Source: DATFVA01 sp963743325
GTDB taxonomy: Bacteria; Bacteroidota; Ignavibacteria; Ignavibacteriales; Ignavibacteriaceae
Length of the DNA: 64,000 nt
Direction: 5' to 3'
Assembly: GCA_963743325.1 (NCBI GenBank)
Contig: CAVUOZ010000005.1
Coordinates: 682,001 to 746,000 of the forward strand
Part shown: positions 37,818 through 46,396 of the stretch, piece by piece
Layout of the letters: the number at the start of each line of letters is the position of its first letter
How positions within the stretch are numbered: the stretch's first letter is position 1
Translations under genes and position numbers: made by a program
The notes under the pieces: generated by a model
The model's database searches: none
Seen by the model: the letters and a program-made list of their open reading frames with translations, nothing else
What the model was told of the DNA's origin: nothing

Positions 37818-38813
37818 TTGAAGCGATGGGGTATGGATCTTGTAATTCCGGTGAAATCAGCCAGCGGTGAAATTTATGCATTCATGGTTCTCGGCGGTAA
37901 GAAATCCGGTAACAGGTTTTCTATAGAGGACATTGATCTGCTTAATAATGTAGCCTCAAGTATTGCATCAACACTTTCCAGAGTTCGTCTACAGGAGGAA
38001 TTAATCAGAAAGAATCTTGAAGCGGAAAGACTCGAGGAACTTAATAAGCAAAAAACAATATTTGTTTCAACTGTCTCACACGATCTGAAAACTCCTTTAG
38101 CTTCAATAAAGGTATTTTCGGAAATAATGAAGAATGACCGGCAGATATCAGAAAAACAGAAAAACTATCTTGATATAATTGAGGGCGAAACTGACAGACT
38201 GACAAGATTAATAAATAATGTTCTTGGGTTTGCCTGGATAGAGAAGGGGACAAGAGAATACTCTTTTGAAAGCATTTCGCTGAATGCAGTGGTTCAAAAA
38301 ACTTTAGATACTCTGAGTTATCAGATAAAAATGCAGGGGTTTACTGTCAAAAAAGAGTTAAGTACTGTTAACTGGATTATTTCTGCAGATCCCGATGCAG
38401 TTATGGAAGTTATGATTAATATTATTTCCAATGCCATAAAATTTTCGATAAAACAAAAAGAACTACTTATTTCAACGTTCCGTTCTACGGATTATATCTG
38501 TGTTGAGGTAAGAGATAAAGGAATCGGTATTAAATCTGAAGACCTTAAAAATCTTTTTAAGCCGTTCTTTCGTTCACAGATTGCAGGCAATAAAAAAATA
38601 AGCGGTACAGGTCTGGGGTTATCAATAATAAAGCATGTAATGGATGCTCATAAAGGAAGGATTGAGGTTGAAAGTATCCCGGATGAAGGCACTTCATTTA
38701 TATTGAAATTCCCAATCGAATTCTATGATAACACAAATTTTCATAATGAGAATTTAATCAGCAGTTCATTACAGGAAGAGGAAGGTCAAAATGAAAAAAA
38801 TATTAATAATTGA
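37818..38813 (+). CDS. Histidine kinase, 3' part of a damaged sensor gene (GAF end + HisKA + HATPase)
   Basis: A 331-residue frame with the end of a GAF domain (LVIPVKSASGEIYAFMVLGG, residues 9-28), a helix, then HisKA with H88 in FVSTVSHDLKTPLAS. The HATPase domain has N-box VMINIISNAIKFS, G1 VRDKGIGIKSEDLKNLF and G2 GTGLGLSIIKHVMDAHKG. All catalytic boxes look intact. The frame begins at a TTG without a ribosome site, and the membrane half and GAF start are missing. It may be a pseudogene or a soluble truncated kinase. Its end overlaps the regulator gene by 23 bp, so the pair is a two-component system. Confidence 0.8.
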   Translation: MKRWGMDLVIPVKSASGEIYAFMVLGGKKSGNRFSIEDIDLLNNVASSIASTLSRVRLQEELIRKNLEAERLEELNKQKTIFVSTVSHDLKTPLASIKVFSEIMKNDRQISEKQKNYLDIIEGETDRLTRLINNVLGFAWIEKGTREYSFESISLNAVVQKTLDTLSYQIKMQGFTVKKELSTVNWIISADPDAVMEVMINIISNAIKFSIKQKELLISTFRSTDYICVEVRDKGIGIKSEDLKNLFKPFFRSQIAGNKKISGTGLGLSIIKHVMDAHKGRIEVESIPDEGTSFILKFPIEFYDNTNFHNENLISSSLQEEEGQNEKNINN

Positions 38814-39471
38814 AGATGATCCTGCTTTATTGACGGGTTTATCGGAAAGTCTCACCAACGAACAATACTCGGTAACAAAAGCTGAAGAGGGACAAAAAGG
38901 ATACACTCTTGCATCTCAGAATGATTTTGATTTGATACTGCTTGATTTGATTCTGCCGCTAAAAGATGGTTTTGAAGTCTGCAGGGATCTAAGAAAAGAA
39001 GGGAAAAACACACCGATAATTATGCTCACAAGCAAAAATGAAGAGATTGATAAGGTGTTAGGACTTGAAATGGGTGCAGATGATTATATGACCAAACCTT
39101 TCAGTCTGAAAGAACTTCTTGCAAGAATAAAAGCGCTTCTGCGGAGAGCACAGCCCGCAGAATCCGGTGTGGAAAAATATTCATTCGGAAATGTGACTAT
39201 GAATTTTAAGAAAATGGAAATCGAGAAAAATGGCAATCCGGTTAAATTATCAGCTACTGAATATAAAATTCTGAAGTATTTTGTCGAACATGAAGGTGAA
39301 GTCATTACTCGGGACAAATTCCTGGATGATGTATGGGGATATGATGCATTCCCGACGACGAGAACGGTAGATAATTATATCCTTTCCATCCGTAAAAAAA
39401 TCGAAGATGATCCTGCGTCTCCTGAGCATATAGTTACGGTTCATACTGCAGGTTATAAATTCATAAAGTAG
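38791..39471 (+). CDS. OmpR/PhoB-family response regulator
   Basis: A 226-residue regulator. The receiver domain has the acidic pair E8/D9 in ILIIEDDPALL, phospho-acceptor D52 in LILLDLILPLKDG, T80 and K102 in DDYMTKPFSLKELLARIKAL. The winged-helix effector domain (about 130-226) shows LSATEYKILKYFVEHEGEVI, TRDKFLDDVWGYDAFPTTRT and VDNYILSIRKKIEDDP. It is intact and should be phosphorylated by the kinase encoded just upstream. The target genes are unknown. Confidence 0.93.
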   Translation: MKKILIIEDDPALLTGLSESLTNEQYSVTKAEEGQKGYTLASQNDFDLILLDLILPLKDGFEVCRDLRKEGKNTPIIMLTSKNEEIDKVLGLEMGADDYMTKPFSLKELLARIKALLRRAQPAESGVEKYSFGNVTMNFKKMEIEKNGNPVKLSATEYKILKYFVEHEGEVITRDKFLDDVWGYDAFPTTRTVDNYILSIRKKIEDDPASPEHIVTVHTAGYKFIK

Positions 39472-39553
39472 ATCCATAGCCTTCCTGCCTGACCTCTTCG
39501 ACTGGCGGTGCAAGCTAACAATTCATTGGTGGAAACAGTGAAAATAAATTTCA

Positions 39554-40105
39554 TTAATAACCGATTTGGTAAAGACATGCATCTCCGATAATCTTAAAAG
39601 GTTCACTTTTAAAGCTATCCCTGTCTTTTAATTTTGTTTGTATTGATCGCTCGATAAATATAAAACTGTCATCGGCAAGGTATCCATTAGTTAGAATATT
39701 TTCAACCACCTTATATATATCGTATTGAAAAAAGGGGGGATCGGCAAGGATTAAATCATAAGCTGTATGATTAGAAATGGAAGTGAATTTAACGGCTTCC
39801 ATTTTGAATATTCTACTTTTTTCTTCGAGATTTAAAGTGTTAATGTTTTCCTGCAGTTTTTTGTATATAACATAATTCTTTTCAACAAAATCAACAGATA
39901 AGGCACCACGGCTCAGACATTCAAGCCCCAGGGAACCGGAACCCGAATAAAGATCCAGGACTTTTATATCCTGAAATGATAGTCTGTTATTAAGAAGATT
40001 AAAGAAAGTTTCTCTTACGCGGTCGGTTGTCGGTCTGATTAATTTTGAATCAGGCACTTTAATCAGTCTTCCTTTTAATTCTCCCGATATGATTCTCATT
40101 TTCAT
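39554..40105 (-). CDS. rsmD: 16S rRNA (guanine966-N2)-methyltransferase
   Basis: A 183-residue SAM-dependent methyltransferase. MRIISGELKGRLIKVP opens the RsmD signature, RPTTDRVRETFFNLL follows, the SAM loop is VLDLYSGSGSLGLECLSRGA (about 48-67), and the catalytic motif is DLILADPPFFQYD (about 118). It methylates G966 of 16S rRNA during 30S assembly. It lies downstream of the PilM-like gene on the same strand. Confidence 0.92.
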   Translation of the reverse strand: MKMRIISGELKGRLIKVPDSKLIRPTTDRVRETFFNLLNNRLSFQDIKVLDLYSGSGSLGLECLSRGALSVDFVEKNYVIYKKLQENINTLNLEEKSRIFKMEAVKFTSISNHTAYDLILADPPFFQYDIYKVVENILTNGYLADDSFIFIERSIQTKLKDRDSFKSEPFKIIGDACLYQIGY

Positions 40106-40217
40106 AAAAGATAATTCTTTATAACCATCTCAAATTTATATAGGATGATGATTCAAGATAAATAAAAAATAATAATTATATGGCCGTAAGTAATTGTTGA
40201 GCAGGGAGCGATAGTTT

Positions 40218-41165
40218 TCAGGCTAACCTTAGCGCGATACCTGTTGCGGGAGAGAAAGAATTAAATTTCTCAGAAAAGTATTTGTTTTCGAACAACAGGG
40301 GATTTGGTTTTATTTTTGCGAAAGGATTGAAATGAACGAAGGGGATGTCAAGTTTATCTCTTAGTGTCTCAATCATTGAGATAGAAAGTTCTTCTCCGCT
40401 GATAAATGCCGATTCAAGCATTCTCCGGTTAATGTTCGGATATTGATTTGAGTCGATTTCAGAAGAAATAAACTTCACAATGTCGCCCGCATCCTGCAGG
40501 TAATAAACCTTTAAGTAAATCGGTTTACCCTGAAATGAGAATAGTACTGAAAGATTCTTCCCCGCAAGAAATACGCTGAGTATAAGTCCTTTTTCAGAAA
40601 GGGGGTTTGTCGCAGACAACGATCTTTCAGATGCAATGTGAATATTATCTATGAATTTTAATCTGAGTTTATTTTTGTCGCAGAAATCCTTTACTATTTG
40701 AATGTGTTTCCTTGGAAGTGAAATGACAATAGCCGTATTTCTCTCTATTATCCTGTTCCTGTCAATTTCAAGATATTGTATTACCTGGTCAGCAGGGTCG
40801 ATATCAGGAAAGATTAAAGATAATTCCCATCGGAATTCTTCAATTAAATCCTGGTGGAGCAGGGTATTATCATACGGAAGCTGTACGACTTTAAATATTT
40901 CAAGCGGTAGTGAAAAGGAAGCAGTGCTGCTTTTAAGAGGATTTCTTACAAGGATTTCATCAAAAGCACCCTGTAAAAGGCTGTTTATCTTAGTTTCTTT
41001 ATCCTGATTTAAATTTATTGTTTCATTCAGAAAAGCTTCGTCAACACGATCTAATACAAACTGATTATCTTTCTGTATAATTTCCACAACCTGAAGTTTG
41101 GAAGAAGAAATCGAAAAGCCGGCATGATTTTCAAAACCTGTCATTAGATTATTTTTATTCCCCAT
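40218..41165 (-). CDS. PilM-like actin-fold protein
   Basis: A 315-residue cytoplasmic protein with the layout of PilM/competence ATPase-like proteins: an opening GFSISSSKLQVVEIIQKDN, FSLPLEIFKVVQLPYDNTLL with the alternating hydrophobic pattern, an IPRKH-like VISLPRKHIQIVKDFCDKN segment, and the C-terminal FSPATGIALRLA that echoes the family ending. The classical ATP motifs are weak, so nucleotide binding is uncertain. In type IV pili PilM links the inner-membrane ring to PilN/PilO. An ATG at 41144 shares an A with the upstream TAA (TAATG), which is a likely true start by coupling; the longer form starts at 41165. Confidence 0.65.
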   Translation of the reverse strand: MGNKNNLMTGFENHAGFSISSSKLQVVEIIQKDNQFVLDRVDEAFLNETINLNQDKETKINSLLQGAFDEILVRNPLKSSTASFSLPLEIFKVVQLPYDNTLLHQDLIEEFRWELSLIFPDIDPADQVIQYLEIDRNRIIERNTAIVISLPRKHIQIVKDFCDKNKLRLKFIDNIHIASERSLSATNPLSEKGLILSVFLAGKNLSVLFSFQGKPIYLKVYYLQDAGDIVKFISSEIDSNQYPNINRRMLESAFISGEELSISMIETLRDKLDIPFVHFNPFAKIKPNPLLFENKYFSEKFNSFSPATGIALRLA

Positions 41166-41710
41166 GATGCAGTATTTTTTAGTTCATCGCTCTGAAGGCT
41201 GCCAATGGAGCCATAACCGTCGGGATCTTCCAGGTAATAGCGGTTACCAATTACAAGACTGGAATCAATGCGTTTTATCTGATTATTCCTTCCATAAATT
41301 GTATCAGCCGAAACTAAGGTATCTATCAGGAGCACATACTGATGGTGTGATTTTGGTGTACTGTCTAGACTGTCAGGAATAAATTTACCAGAAGTTAACG
41401 GCGCAAAAGGATTAGCCGGTTTTCCTGAGAGTGATTCGGAAGATTTCATTACACTGTCCACCATCGGGTCGGTTTTTACAAAATTAATAAGGCTGTCAAG
41501 ATTTCCGGTAAAATGTCCATATTTTTTATTCCAGAGTATTTCAGCTTCTTTAATATTCTTCATTCTAAGACGGGATTCCTGTTTGTAATATTTTTCTTTT
41601 TCCACCACATCCCGGGGATTAATAATTGCAACCTTTACCAGTATTACAATCAAAATAACAATGATAAAATAAAGTATTGCGTATATATACCAGGGTTCCG
41701 GCCTGGTCAT
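41144..41710 (-). CDS. One-TM membrane protein of unknown function
   Basis: A 188-residue protein with one strong helix (about 8-30, YIYAILYFIIVILIVILVKV) and an extracytoplasmic body. The motif KEAEILWNKKYGHFTGNLDS near residue 53 and the C-terminal YYLEDPDGYGSIGSLQSDEL with a Ca-loop-like DPDGYG are reminiscent of pseudopilin/GspG C-termini, but there is no prepilin peptidase site. Coupling to the PilM-like gene suggests it is its partner, perhaps in a pilus- or secretion-like assembly. Function is not established. Confidence 0.6.
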   Translation of the reverse strand: MTRPEPWYIYAILYFIIVILIVILVKVAIINPRDVVEKEKYYKQESRLRMKNIKEAEILWNKKYGHFTGNLDSLINFVKTDPMVDSVMKSSESLSGKPANPFAPLTSGKFIPDSLDSTPKSHHQYVLLIDTLVSADTIYGRNNQIKRIDSSLVIGNRYYLEDPDGYGSIGSLQSDELKNTASWGIKII

Positions 41711-41739
41711 TTGTTCTCCGGTACTATGAAAAAAATTTA

Positions 41740-42237
41740 TTAATCAATATATAGAAACTTTTCAATATTACTAAACCGGGCTTTTCCTATTCCTTTAACT
41801 TCCAGCAGTTCATTCAGGTTTTTAAACCCGCCTTTTTTATTCCTTAAATCGATTATTTTACGTGCGGTTTTTTCACCAATTCCGGGAAGAATTACGAGAT
41901 CATTTATACCTGCAGTATTAAGATTTATGCTCTTCTCACCGGGAAGCTTTTTATCTGCTTTTTTATCAGTATAACCAGTATTAAAATCTAAAACTTCTTC
42001 CTTAGAGTCAATATCTTTGTCTTTTATAGAATCAGTTATGCGGGTTTTATCAGCTTCATTGATTGTTCTGAAAACCTCTTCTTGAGTAGAGTAATCAAAA
42101 TTTTTGTAATCAACCTTATCATGGTCTATTTTATAGACTTTATAAGATAATCCGGCAATAAACACGAATATGAGAAATAACAGAACTTTAACTTCGGTTA
42201 CGGTAAAACCAATTTTTCTGGATAGTTTCTCAAACAC
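41740..42237 (-). CDS. comEA: ComEA-like helix-hairpin-helix protein
   Basis: A 165-residue protein with one N-terminal helix (about 17-35, VKVLLFLIFVFIAGLSYKVY), a charged linker and a C-terminal double helix-hairpin-helix module, INLNTAGINDLVILPGIGEK (about 105) then TARKIIDLRNKKGGF and GIGKARFSNIEKFL. ComEA binds incoming DNA in the periplasm during natural transformation. It lies near the PilM-like gene, which gives a weak hint of a competence/pilus function. HhH proteins of other roles are possible. Confidence 0.8.
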   Translation of the reverse strand: MFEKLSRKIGFTVTEVKVLLFLIFVFIAGLSYKVYKIDHDKVDYKNFDYSTQEEVFRTINEADKTRITDSIKDKDIDSKEEVLDFNTGYTDKKADKKLPGEKSINLNTAGINDLVILPGIGEKTARKIIDLRNKKGGFKNLNELLEVKGIGKARFSNIEKFLYID

Positions 42238-42322
42238 CCCGGAAACCCAATTTATTATCCAATATGAAATTTACATTGAGTGTATTAATCTAGTTGTTAA
42301 ATATAAACAATAACCCGAATAT

Positions 42323-43459
42323 TTATATTCCAAATCGTTTAAAGAAATTCTTCTCTTCAGAACCGGATGAGGATTTAATATTGGGACTATTCTGCAATTC
42401 CTTTAATAATTCTTTTTCTTTGGAATTGAGTTTTTTCGGGACGGCAATATTAACTCTTACGATTTGATCCCCTCGCCCTGAATGATTCAGATGCTTAATT
42501 CCCTTATCCCTCATCTTAAGTAATTTACCGGAAGGCGTCCCGGAATCTATCTTCAGTTTTGCCTTTCCATTTAAAGTAGGCACTTCAACATCACCGCCAA
42601 GCACGGCTTCCGGGTAACTTACAAAAAGATCATAAAGGATATCGTCACCTTCACGTACAAAATATTCATGCTGAAGTTCCTTAAACACAACGATAAGGTC
42701 ACCGGAAGGACCGCCGCGCTTTCCAGCATTGCCGTCATTGTGCAGAGTCATGTAGTTGCCGTCACCCACACCTGCGGGAACATCAATCTTTATATTTGCT
42801 TCTTCCTGAACTCTGCCGTCACCCACACATTTTTTGCAAGGCTTATCGATTACCGTCCCTTCACCGTTACAGTTATTGCAGGCGCTAATGTTTACAAACT
42901 GGCCAAACACTGAGCGCGAGACTGTTTTTACTTCACCGCTGCCATGGCAAACCGGACAGGTATTCTTTGAAGTACCCGCTTCAGCGCCGGAACCACCACA
43001 TTCACTGCACTTTACCTGTTTTTTAATTTTAAGTTTTTTATTTGTGCCCTCAGCAATTTCTTCAAGAGTAAGCTGTAAGGTGACTCTTAAGTCTGAACCA
43101 GGAGTCCCTCCGGTCCGTCTTCTGGTTCTTCTTTGACCTCCGCCGAAGAAATCGTCAAATATTGATGCACCGCCGAAGATGTCTGAGAAATGTGAGAAGA
43201 TATCATTGATATCTGAGAATCCCTGCTGTCCTCCTCTAACACCTTCGTGACCAAATCGATCATAATTCGCTCTTTTTTCATCGCTGCTCAGTATTTCATA
43301 GGCTTCAGCAGCTTCTTTAAATCTTTCTTCTGCATTCTTATCATCAGGATTACGATCGGGATGATACTGCATCGCAAGCTTTCTGTATGCTTTTTTAAGG
43401 TCGTCCTTTGAAGCAGTCTTTTCTACACCAAGGATCTCGTAGTAATCTCTTTTCGGCAT
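42323..43459 (-). CDS. dnaJ: Chaperone DnaJ
   Basis: A 378-residue type I Hsp40 co-chaperone. The J domain has HPD at residues 33-35 (AMQYHPDRNPDD), followed by a Gly/Phe region. Four zinc motifs, CSECGGSG, CPVCHGSG, CNNCNGEG and CKKCVGDG, span about 150-215, and a C-terminal substrate-binding domain follows. It stimulates DnaK. It is the third gene of the hrcA-grpE-dnaJ run; dnaK is not in the window. Start spacing to grpE is 9 nt. Confidence 0.96.
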   Translation of the reverse strand: MPKRDYYEILGVEKTASKDDLKKAYRKLAMQYHPDRNPDDKNAEERFKEAAEAYEILSSDEKRANYDRFGHEGVRGGQQGFSDINDIFSHFSDIFGGASIFDDFFGGGQRRTRRRTGGTPGSDLRVTLQLTLEEIAEGTNKKLKIKKQVKCSECGGSGAEAGTSKNTCPVCHGSGEVKTVSRSVFGQFVNISACNNCNGEGTVIDKPCKKCVGDGRVQEEANIKIDVPAGVGDGNYMTLHNDGNAGKRGGPSGDLIVVFKELQHEYFVREGDDILYDLFVSYPEAVLGGDVEVPTLNGKAKLKIDSGTPSGKLLKMRDKGIKHLNHSGRGDQIVRVNIAVPKKLNSKEKELLKELQNSPNIKSSSGSEEKNFFKRFGI

Positions 43460-43468
43460 ATAAGAATA

Positions 43469-44086
43469 TTATTCCTCTTTATTTTCACTTTCTGAGTTTT
43501 GGTTACCTGCCTGTTCCTCATTATCTTCACTTACAATAACCTTTGCATGCCGGATAACACGATCCTTATACATATAACCTTTTTCAATTTCATCAAGCAC
43601 AGTATGAGGAGCCGCTTCCTCGGCTTTCCTCTGAAGCAGTGCTTCATGGAAATTCACATTAAACGGCTGACCTACTGATTCAATTTTTTTAACACCCTGT
43701 TCATCAAGAACTTTCATAAGTTTATCATAAATCAGTTTTACTCCCTGTTTAATTGAATCAACATCTTTCGAACTATCTATATGCTGAAGTGATCTTTCAA
43801 AATCATCTACTACCGGCAGCAGCCGGATTATAAAAGATTCAGCAGCATATTTAAAAAGGTTAAGCTGATCATTTTCAGTTCTTCTTTTATAATTTTCAAA
43901 TTCGGCTGCTCTTCTTAATAGTTTATCTTTCAATTCAGCTACTTCTTTTTCAAGTTCTTCAATTATCTGTCCTTTATTCATCTGAGATTGATCCTCTTCC
44001 TGTATATCATGTAATTCATCAGTCTCCTGTTCAGGTTTATTATTTTTTTCATCTTCGGGGTTTATATCTTTTTTATCTTTTTTCAT
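43469..44086 (-). CDS. grpE: Nucleotide exchange factor GrpE
   Basis: A 205-residue DnaK co-chaperone that releases ADP. A highly charged N-terminus precedes the long coiled coil KGQIIEELEKEVAELKDKLL. The motif AAEFENYKRRTENDQLN and the head domain LLPVVDDFERSLQHI, GVKLIYDKLMKVL, GQPFNVNFHEALLQ follow. ATG 44086 is chosen because GGAG lies eight bases upstream; an upstream ATG at 44110 overlaps hrcA and lacks a site. The start is 16 nt after the hrcA stop. Confidence 0.94.
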   Translation of the reverse strand: MKKDKKDINPEDEKNNKPEQETDELHDIQEEDQSQMNKGQIIEELEKEVAELKDKLLRRAAEFENYKRRTENDQLNLFKYAAESFIIRLLPVVDDFERSLQHIDSSKDVDSIKQGVKLIYDKLMKVLDEQGVKKIESVGQPFNVNFHEALLQRKAEEAAPHTVLDEIEKGYMYKDRVIRHAKVIVSEDNEEQAGNQNSESENKEE

Positions 44087-44102
44087 TGCGATTCTCCGGT
44101 CA

Positions 44103-45146
44103 TTAATCATTCTTTAAAATTTCCGATAACATTTTGGCCATATAATCCACGATGGCGACTACTTTTGAGTATTCCATTCTTTTTGGGCCGATAATTCCGA
44201 GAGTACCGGAAGTACTGCCGATGGAGTATTCCTTACTTACAAAACTATATTCTTCGAGTTTGCGGTCCTCGTTTTCACTTCCGATAGAAATAAATACCTG
44301 GTCTGAAGCAGTGTCACTTCCCTTATCGAGAATATGAATAATAATATCCTTGTTTTCAATTAACTCGACGATTCCGGGAAACTTCTCAGGATCCTCGAAC
44401 TCAGGCTGCTTAATAATGTTGCTTGCACCTGTGAGGTAGATATTGTCCTTTGAACTAATGTCTTTAAATATTTTATCTACTGAATCAACAAATAGTCTTA
44501 TAACCGGTTTTTGATCTTCCTCAACATCTCTGAATCTGTCGGTGAATGTGGTTCTGATTTCTTTGAAAGTTAATCCGTATAATCTTTCATTCAATAGATT
44601 TTGTACAGATTCGATCTGTGCCGGTTTAATTTCAGTATTGATCTCCATCGTTATAGTTTTAACAAGACCTCCTTTTATACTGATGACTACCAGAATGCGG
44701 CTTGATGAAAGAGATACGATCTGAAGTTTAGCAAGAACACCTGAATCAAGTCGGGGATAAGTTACACAAGCCAGTTGTTTAGTTATGTTACTTAAAATCG
44801 CGGTGGTTAACTGTAAAACCTCATCTGTTTCAATGGGTTCAATTTCGAATCCTTTATTAATTATTCCTTTTTCCGGATTCCGTATCTTTTGTATTTCCAT
44901 GAGTGAATCAACATAGAAACGATATCCTTTATCGGTCGGAATCCTTCCCGCAGAAGTATGAGGATGATCTATAAAACCAAACTCTTCCAGGTCAGACATT
45001 ATATTTCTTACCGTCGCAGGTGAGAAACCAATATCATATTTTTTTGTGATAAATCTTGAGCCAACAGGAGAAGCAGTCAATATAAACTGCTGAATAATTG
45101 ATCTTAATATCAGTTTTTCCCTGTCGCTTAATTCTTCGTGTCCCAT
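44103..45146 (-). CDS. hrcA: Heat-inducible transcription repressor HrcA
   Basis: A 347-residue repressor of class I heat-shock genes. The N-terminal winged helix reads REKLILRSIIQQFILTASPV, GSRFITKKYDIGFSPATVRN and IMSDLEEFGFIDHPHTSAGR, all diagnostic, followed by the GAF-like dimerisation domain (GALxxSVKEYSIGSTSGTLGIIGP pattern near the end). It should bind the CIRCE site upstream at 45254-45280 and so repress its own operon with grpE and dnaJ. The start ATG 45146 is preferred over an upstream TTG at 45155. Confidence 0.94.
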   Translation of the reverse strand: MGHEELSDREKLILRSIIQQFILTASPVGSRFITKKYDIGFSPATVRNIMSDLEEFGFIDHPHTSAGRIPTDKGYRFYVDSLMEIQKIRNPEKGIINKGFEIEPIETDEVLQLTTAILSNITKQLACVTYPRLDSGVLAKLQIVSLSSSRILVVISIKGGLVKTITMEINTEIKPAQIESVQNLLNERLYGLTFKEIRTTFTDRFRDVEEDQKPVIRLFVDSVDKIFKDISSKDNIYLTGASNIIKQPEFEDPEKFPGIVELIENKDIIIHILDKGSDTASDQVFISIGSENEDRKLEEYSFVSKEYSIGSTSGTLGIIGPKRMEYSKVVAIVDYMAKMLSEILKND

Positions 45147-45253
45147 TACCGTCAAACTTAGTTTTGAATGCGCTAATATAAAAAATTTACATAATAGTTG
45201 TTACACCAAAATTGTGCATAAATAATTAAAAATCGCAATATTTTAATAACATT

Positions 45254-45280
45254 TTAGCAGTCCTTTAGTGAGAGTGATAA
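45254..45280. promoter_or_regulatory. CIRCE operator for HrcA
   Basis: TTAGCAGTC, nine bases, then GAGTGATAA, which fits the CIRCE consensus TTAGCACTC-N9-GAGTGCTAA with one mismatch in each half. It lies 108 nt upstream of the hrcA start and 106 nt before purM, in the divergent gap. HrcA should bind here and repress the hrcA-grpE-dnaJ operon until heat shock. Confidence 0.88.
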
Positions 45281-45386
45281 AATCTTTATCCTGAAACATC
45301 ATAGTACTGATATCAATATTCTTTTGTTTCCTAATTCATTTCATCGTAAATTTTGTTTGATTTTTACTCAGTATTAAGAAGAAATT

Positions 45387-46388
45387 ATGTCAGATCATAC
45401 AACATATAAGGGTGCCGGAGTTGATCTTGAAGCCGGTGATGAGACAGTAAAAAGAATAAAAGGATTTGCCAAATCCACGTTCAATAAAAACGTTTTGTCT
45501 GATATCGGTCTTTTCGGAGCATTTTACCAGCCTGATCTCAGAGGATATAATGAACCCGTTCTGGTTTCCAGTGTGGATGGTGTGGGAACTAAACTGAAAA
45601 TAGCCTTTTCTGCCGATAAACACGATACAGTAGGACAGGATCTTGTGAACCATTGCGTAAATGATATTTCTGTATGCGGAGCCAAACCGCTCTACTTTTT
45701 AGATTATCTTGCTTTTGGAAAGCTCATACCTGATAAAGCTGCTAAAATAATAGAAGGCTTTTCAATTGCGTGCAGAGAAAATGAATGTGCGCTTATCGGT
45801 GGTGAGACTGCGGAGATGCCTGGTCTTTATGCTGAAGATGAATATGATATGTCAGGTACAATTGTGGGTATCGTAGATAAATCCAGAATAATAGATGGAA
45901 ATACTGTTAAAAAAGGTGATATCTTGATCGGATTTCCTTCTAACGGACTGCATACTAACGGATATTCACTTGCAAGAAAGGTTCTTCTCTCTAAGTTTAA
46001 AATTAATAACCGGATTGATGAACTCGGGTCTACTCTCGGTGAGGAGCTGCTCCGGATTCATAAATCTTATCTTAAGCTGATAAAACACCTGAATGATAAT
46101 ATGAGGGTTAAAGGTTATTCACATATTACCGGGGGCGGCATTGTCGGAAATACTAAAAGAATTCTGCCTGGAGGCATGAGATTAAATATTGAATGGGATA
46201 AGTGGGAATTGCCCGCTATATTTAAATTGATTCAAAATACAGGGAAAATAAGCTTTGACGAGATGAGAAACGTTTTTAATCTGGGGATAGGCTTAATCGC
46301 AATCGTTTCTCCTGATGACGAAAATAAAATAAACTCTCTCTCCAATGAAATAAATGAACACCCTGTAACGATAGGCGAAGTAATTTAA
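45387..46388 (+). CDS. purM: Phosphoribosylformylglycinamidine cyclo-ligase
   Basis: A 333-residue AIR synthetase, fifth step of purine synthesis, converting FGAM and ATP to AIR. Visible are TYKGAGVDLEAGDETVKRI near the start, SSVDGVGTKLKIAF (about 62), DLVNHCVNDISVCGAKPLYF (about 85), LIGGETAEMPGLY (about 137), GFPSNGLHTNGYSLAR and ITGGGIVGN in the C-terminal domain. It is divergent from the hrcA operon. Whether CIRCE affects it is unknown. Confidence 0.95.
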   Translation: MSDHTTYKGAGVDLEAGDETVKRIKGFAKSTFNKNVLSDIGLFGAFYQPDLRGYNEPVLVSSVDGVGTKLKIAFSADKHDTVGQDLVNHCVNDISVCGAKPLYFLDYLAFGKLIPDKAAKIIEGFSIACRENECALIGGETAEMPGLYAEDEYDMSGTIVGIVDKSRIIDGNTVKKGDILIGFPSNGLHTNGYSLARKVLLSKFKINNRIDELGSTLGEELLRIHKSYLKLIKHLNDNMRVKGYSHITGGGIVGNTKRILPGGMRLNIEWDKWELPAIFKLIQNTGKISFDEMRNVFNLGIGLIAIVSPDDENKINSLSNEINEHPVTIGEVI

Positions 46389-46396
46389 CCTTTAAT

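Noticed and set aside
41144..42237. Full type IV pilus or competence operon
   Set aside because: Only PilM-like and ComEA-like genes are present; pilin, PilB/T, PilN, PilO, PilQ and ComEC are absent from the window.
45156..45386. A shared bidirectional promoter for hrcA and purM
   Set aside because: The 231-bp gap is divergent and contains CIRCE, but I could not place convincing -35/-10 pairs, so no promoter is annotated.
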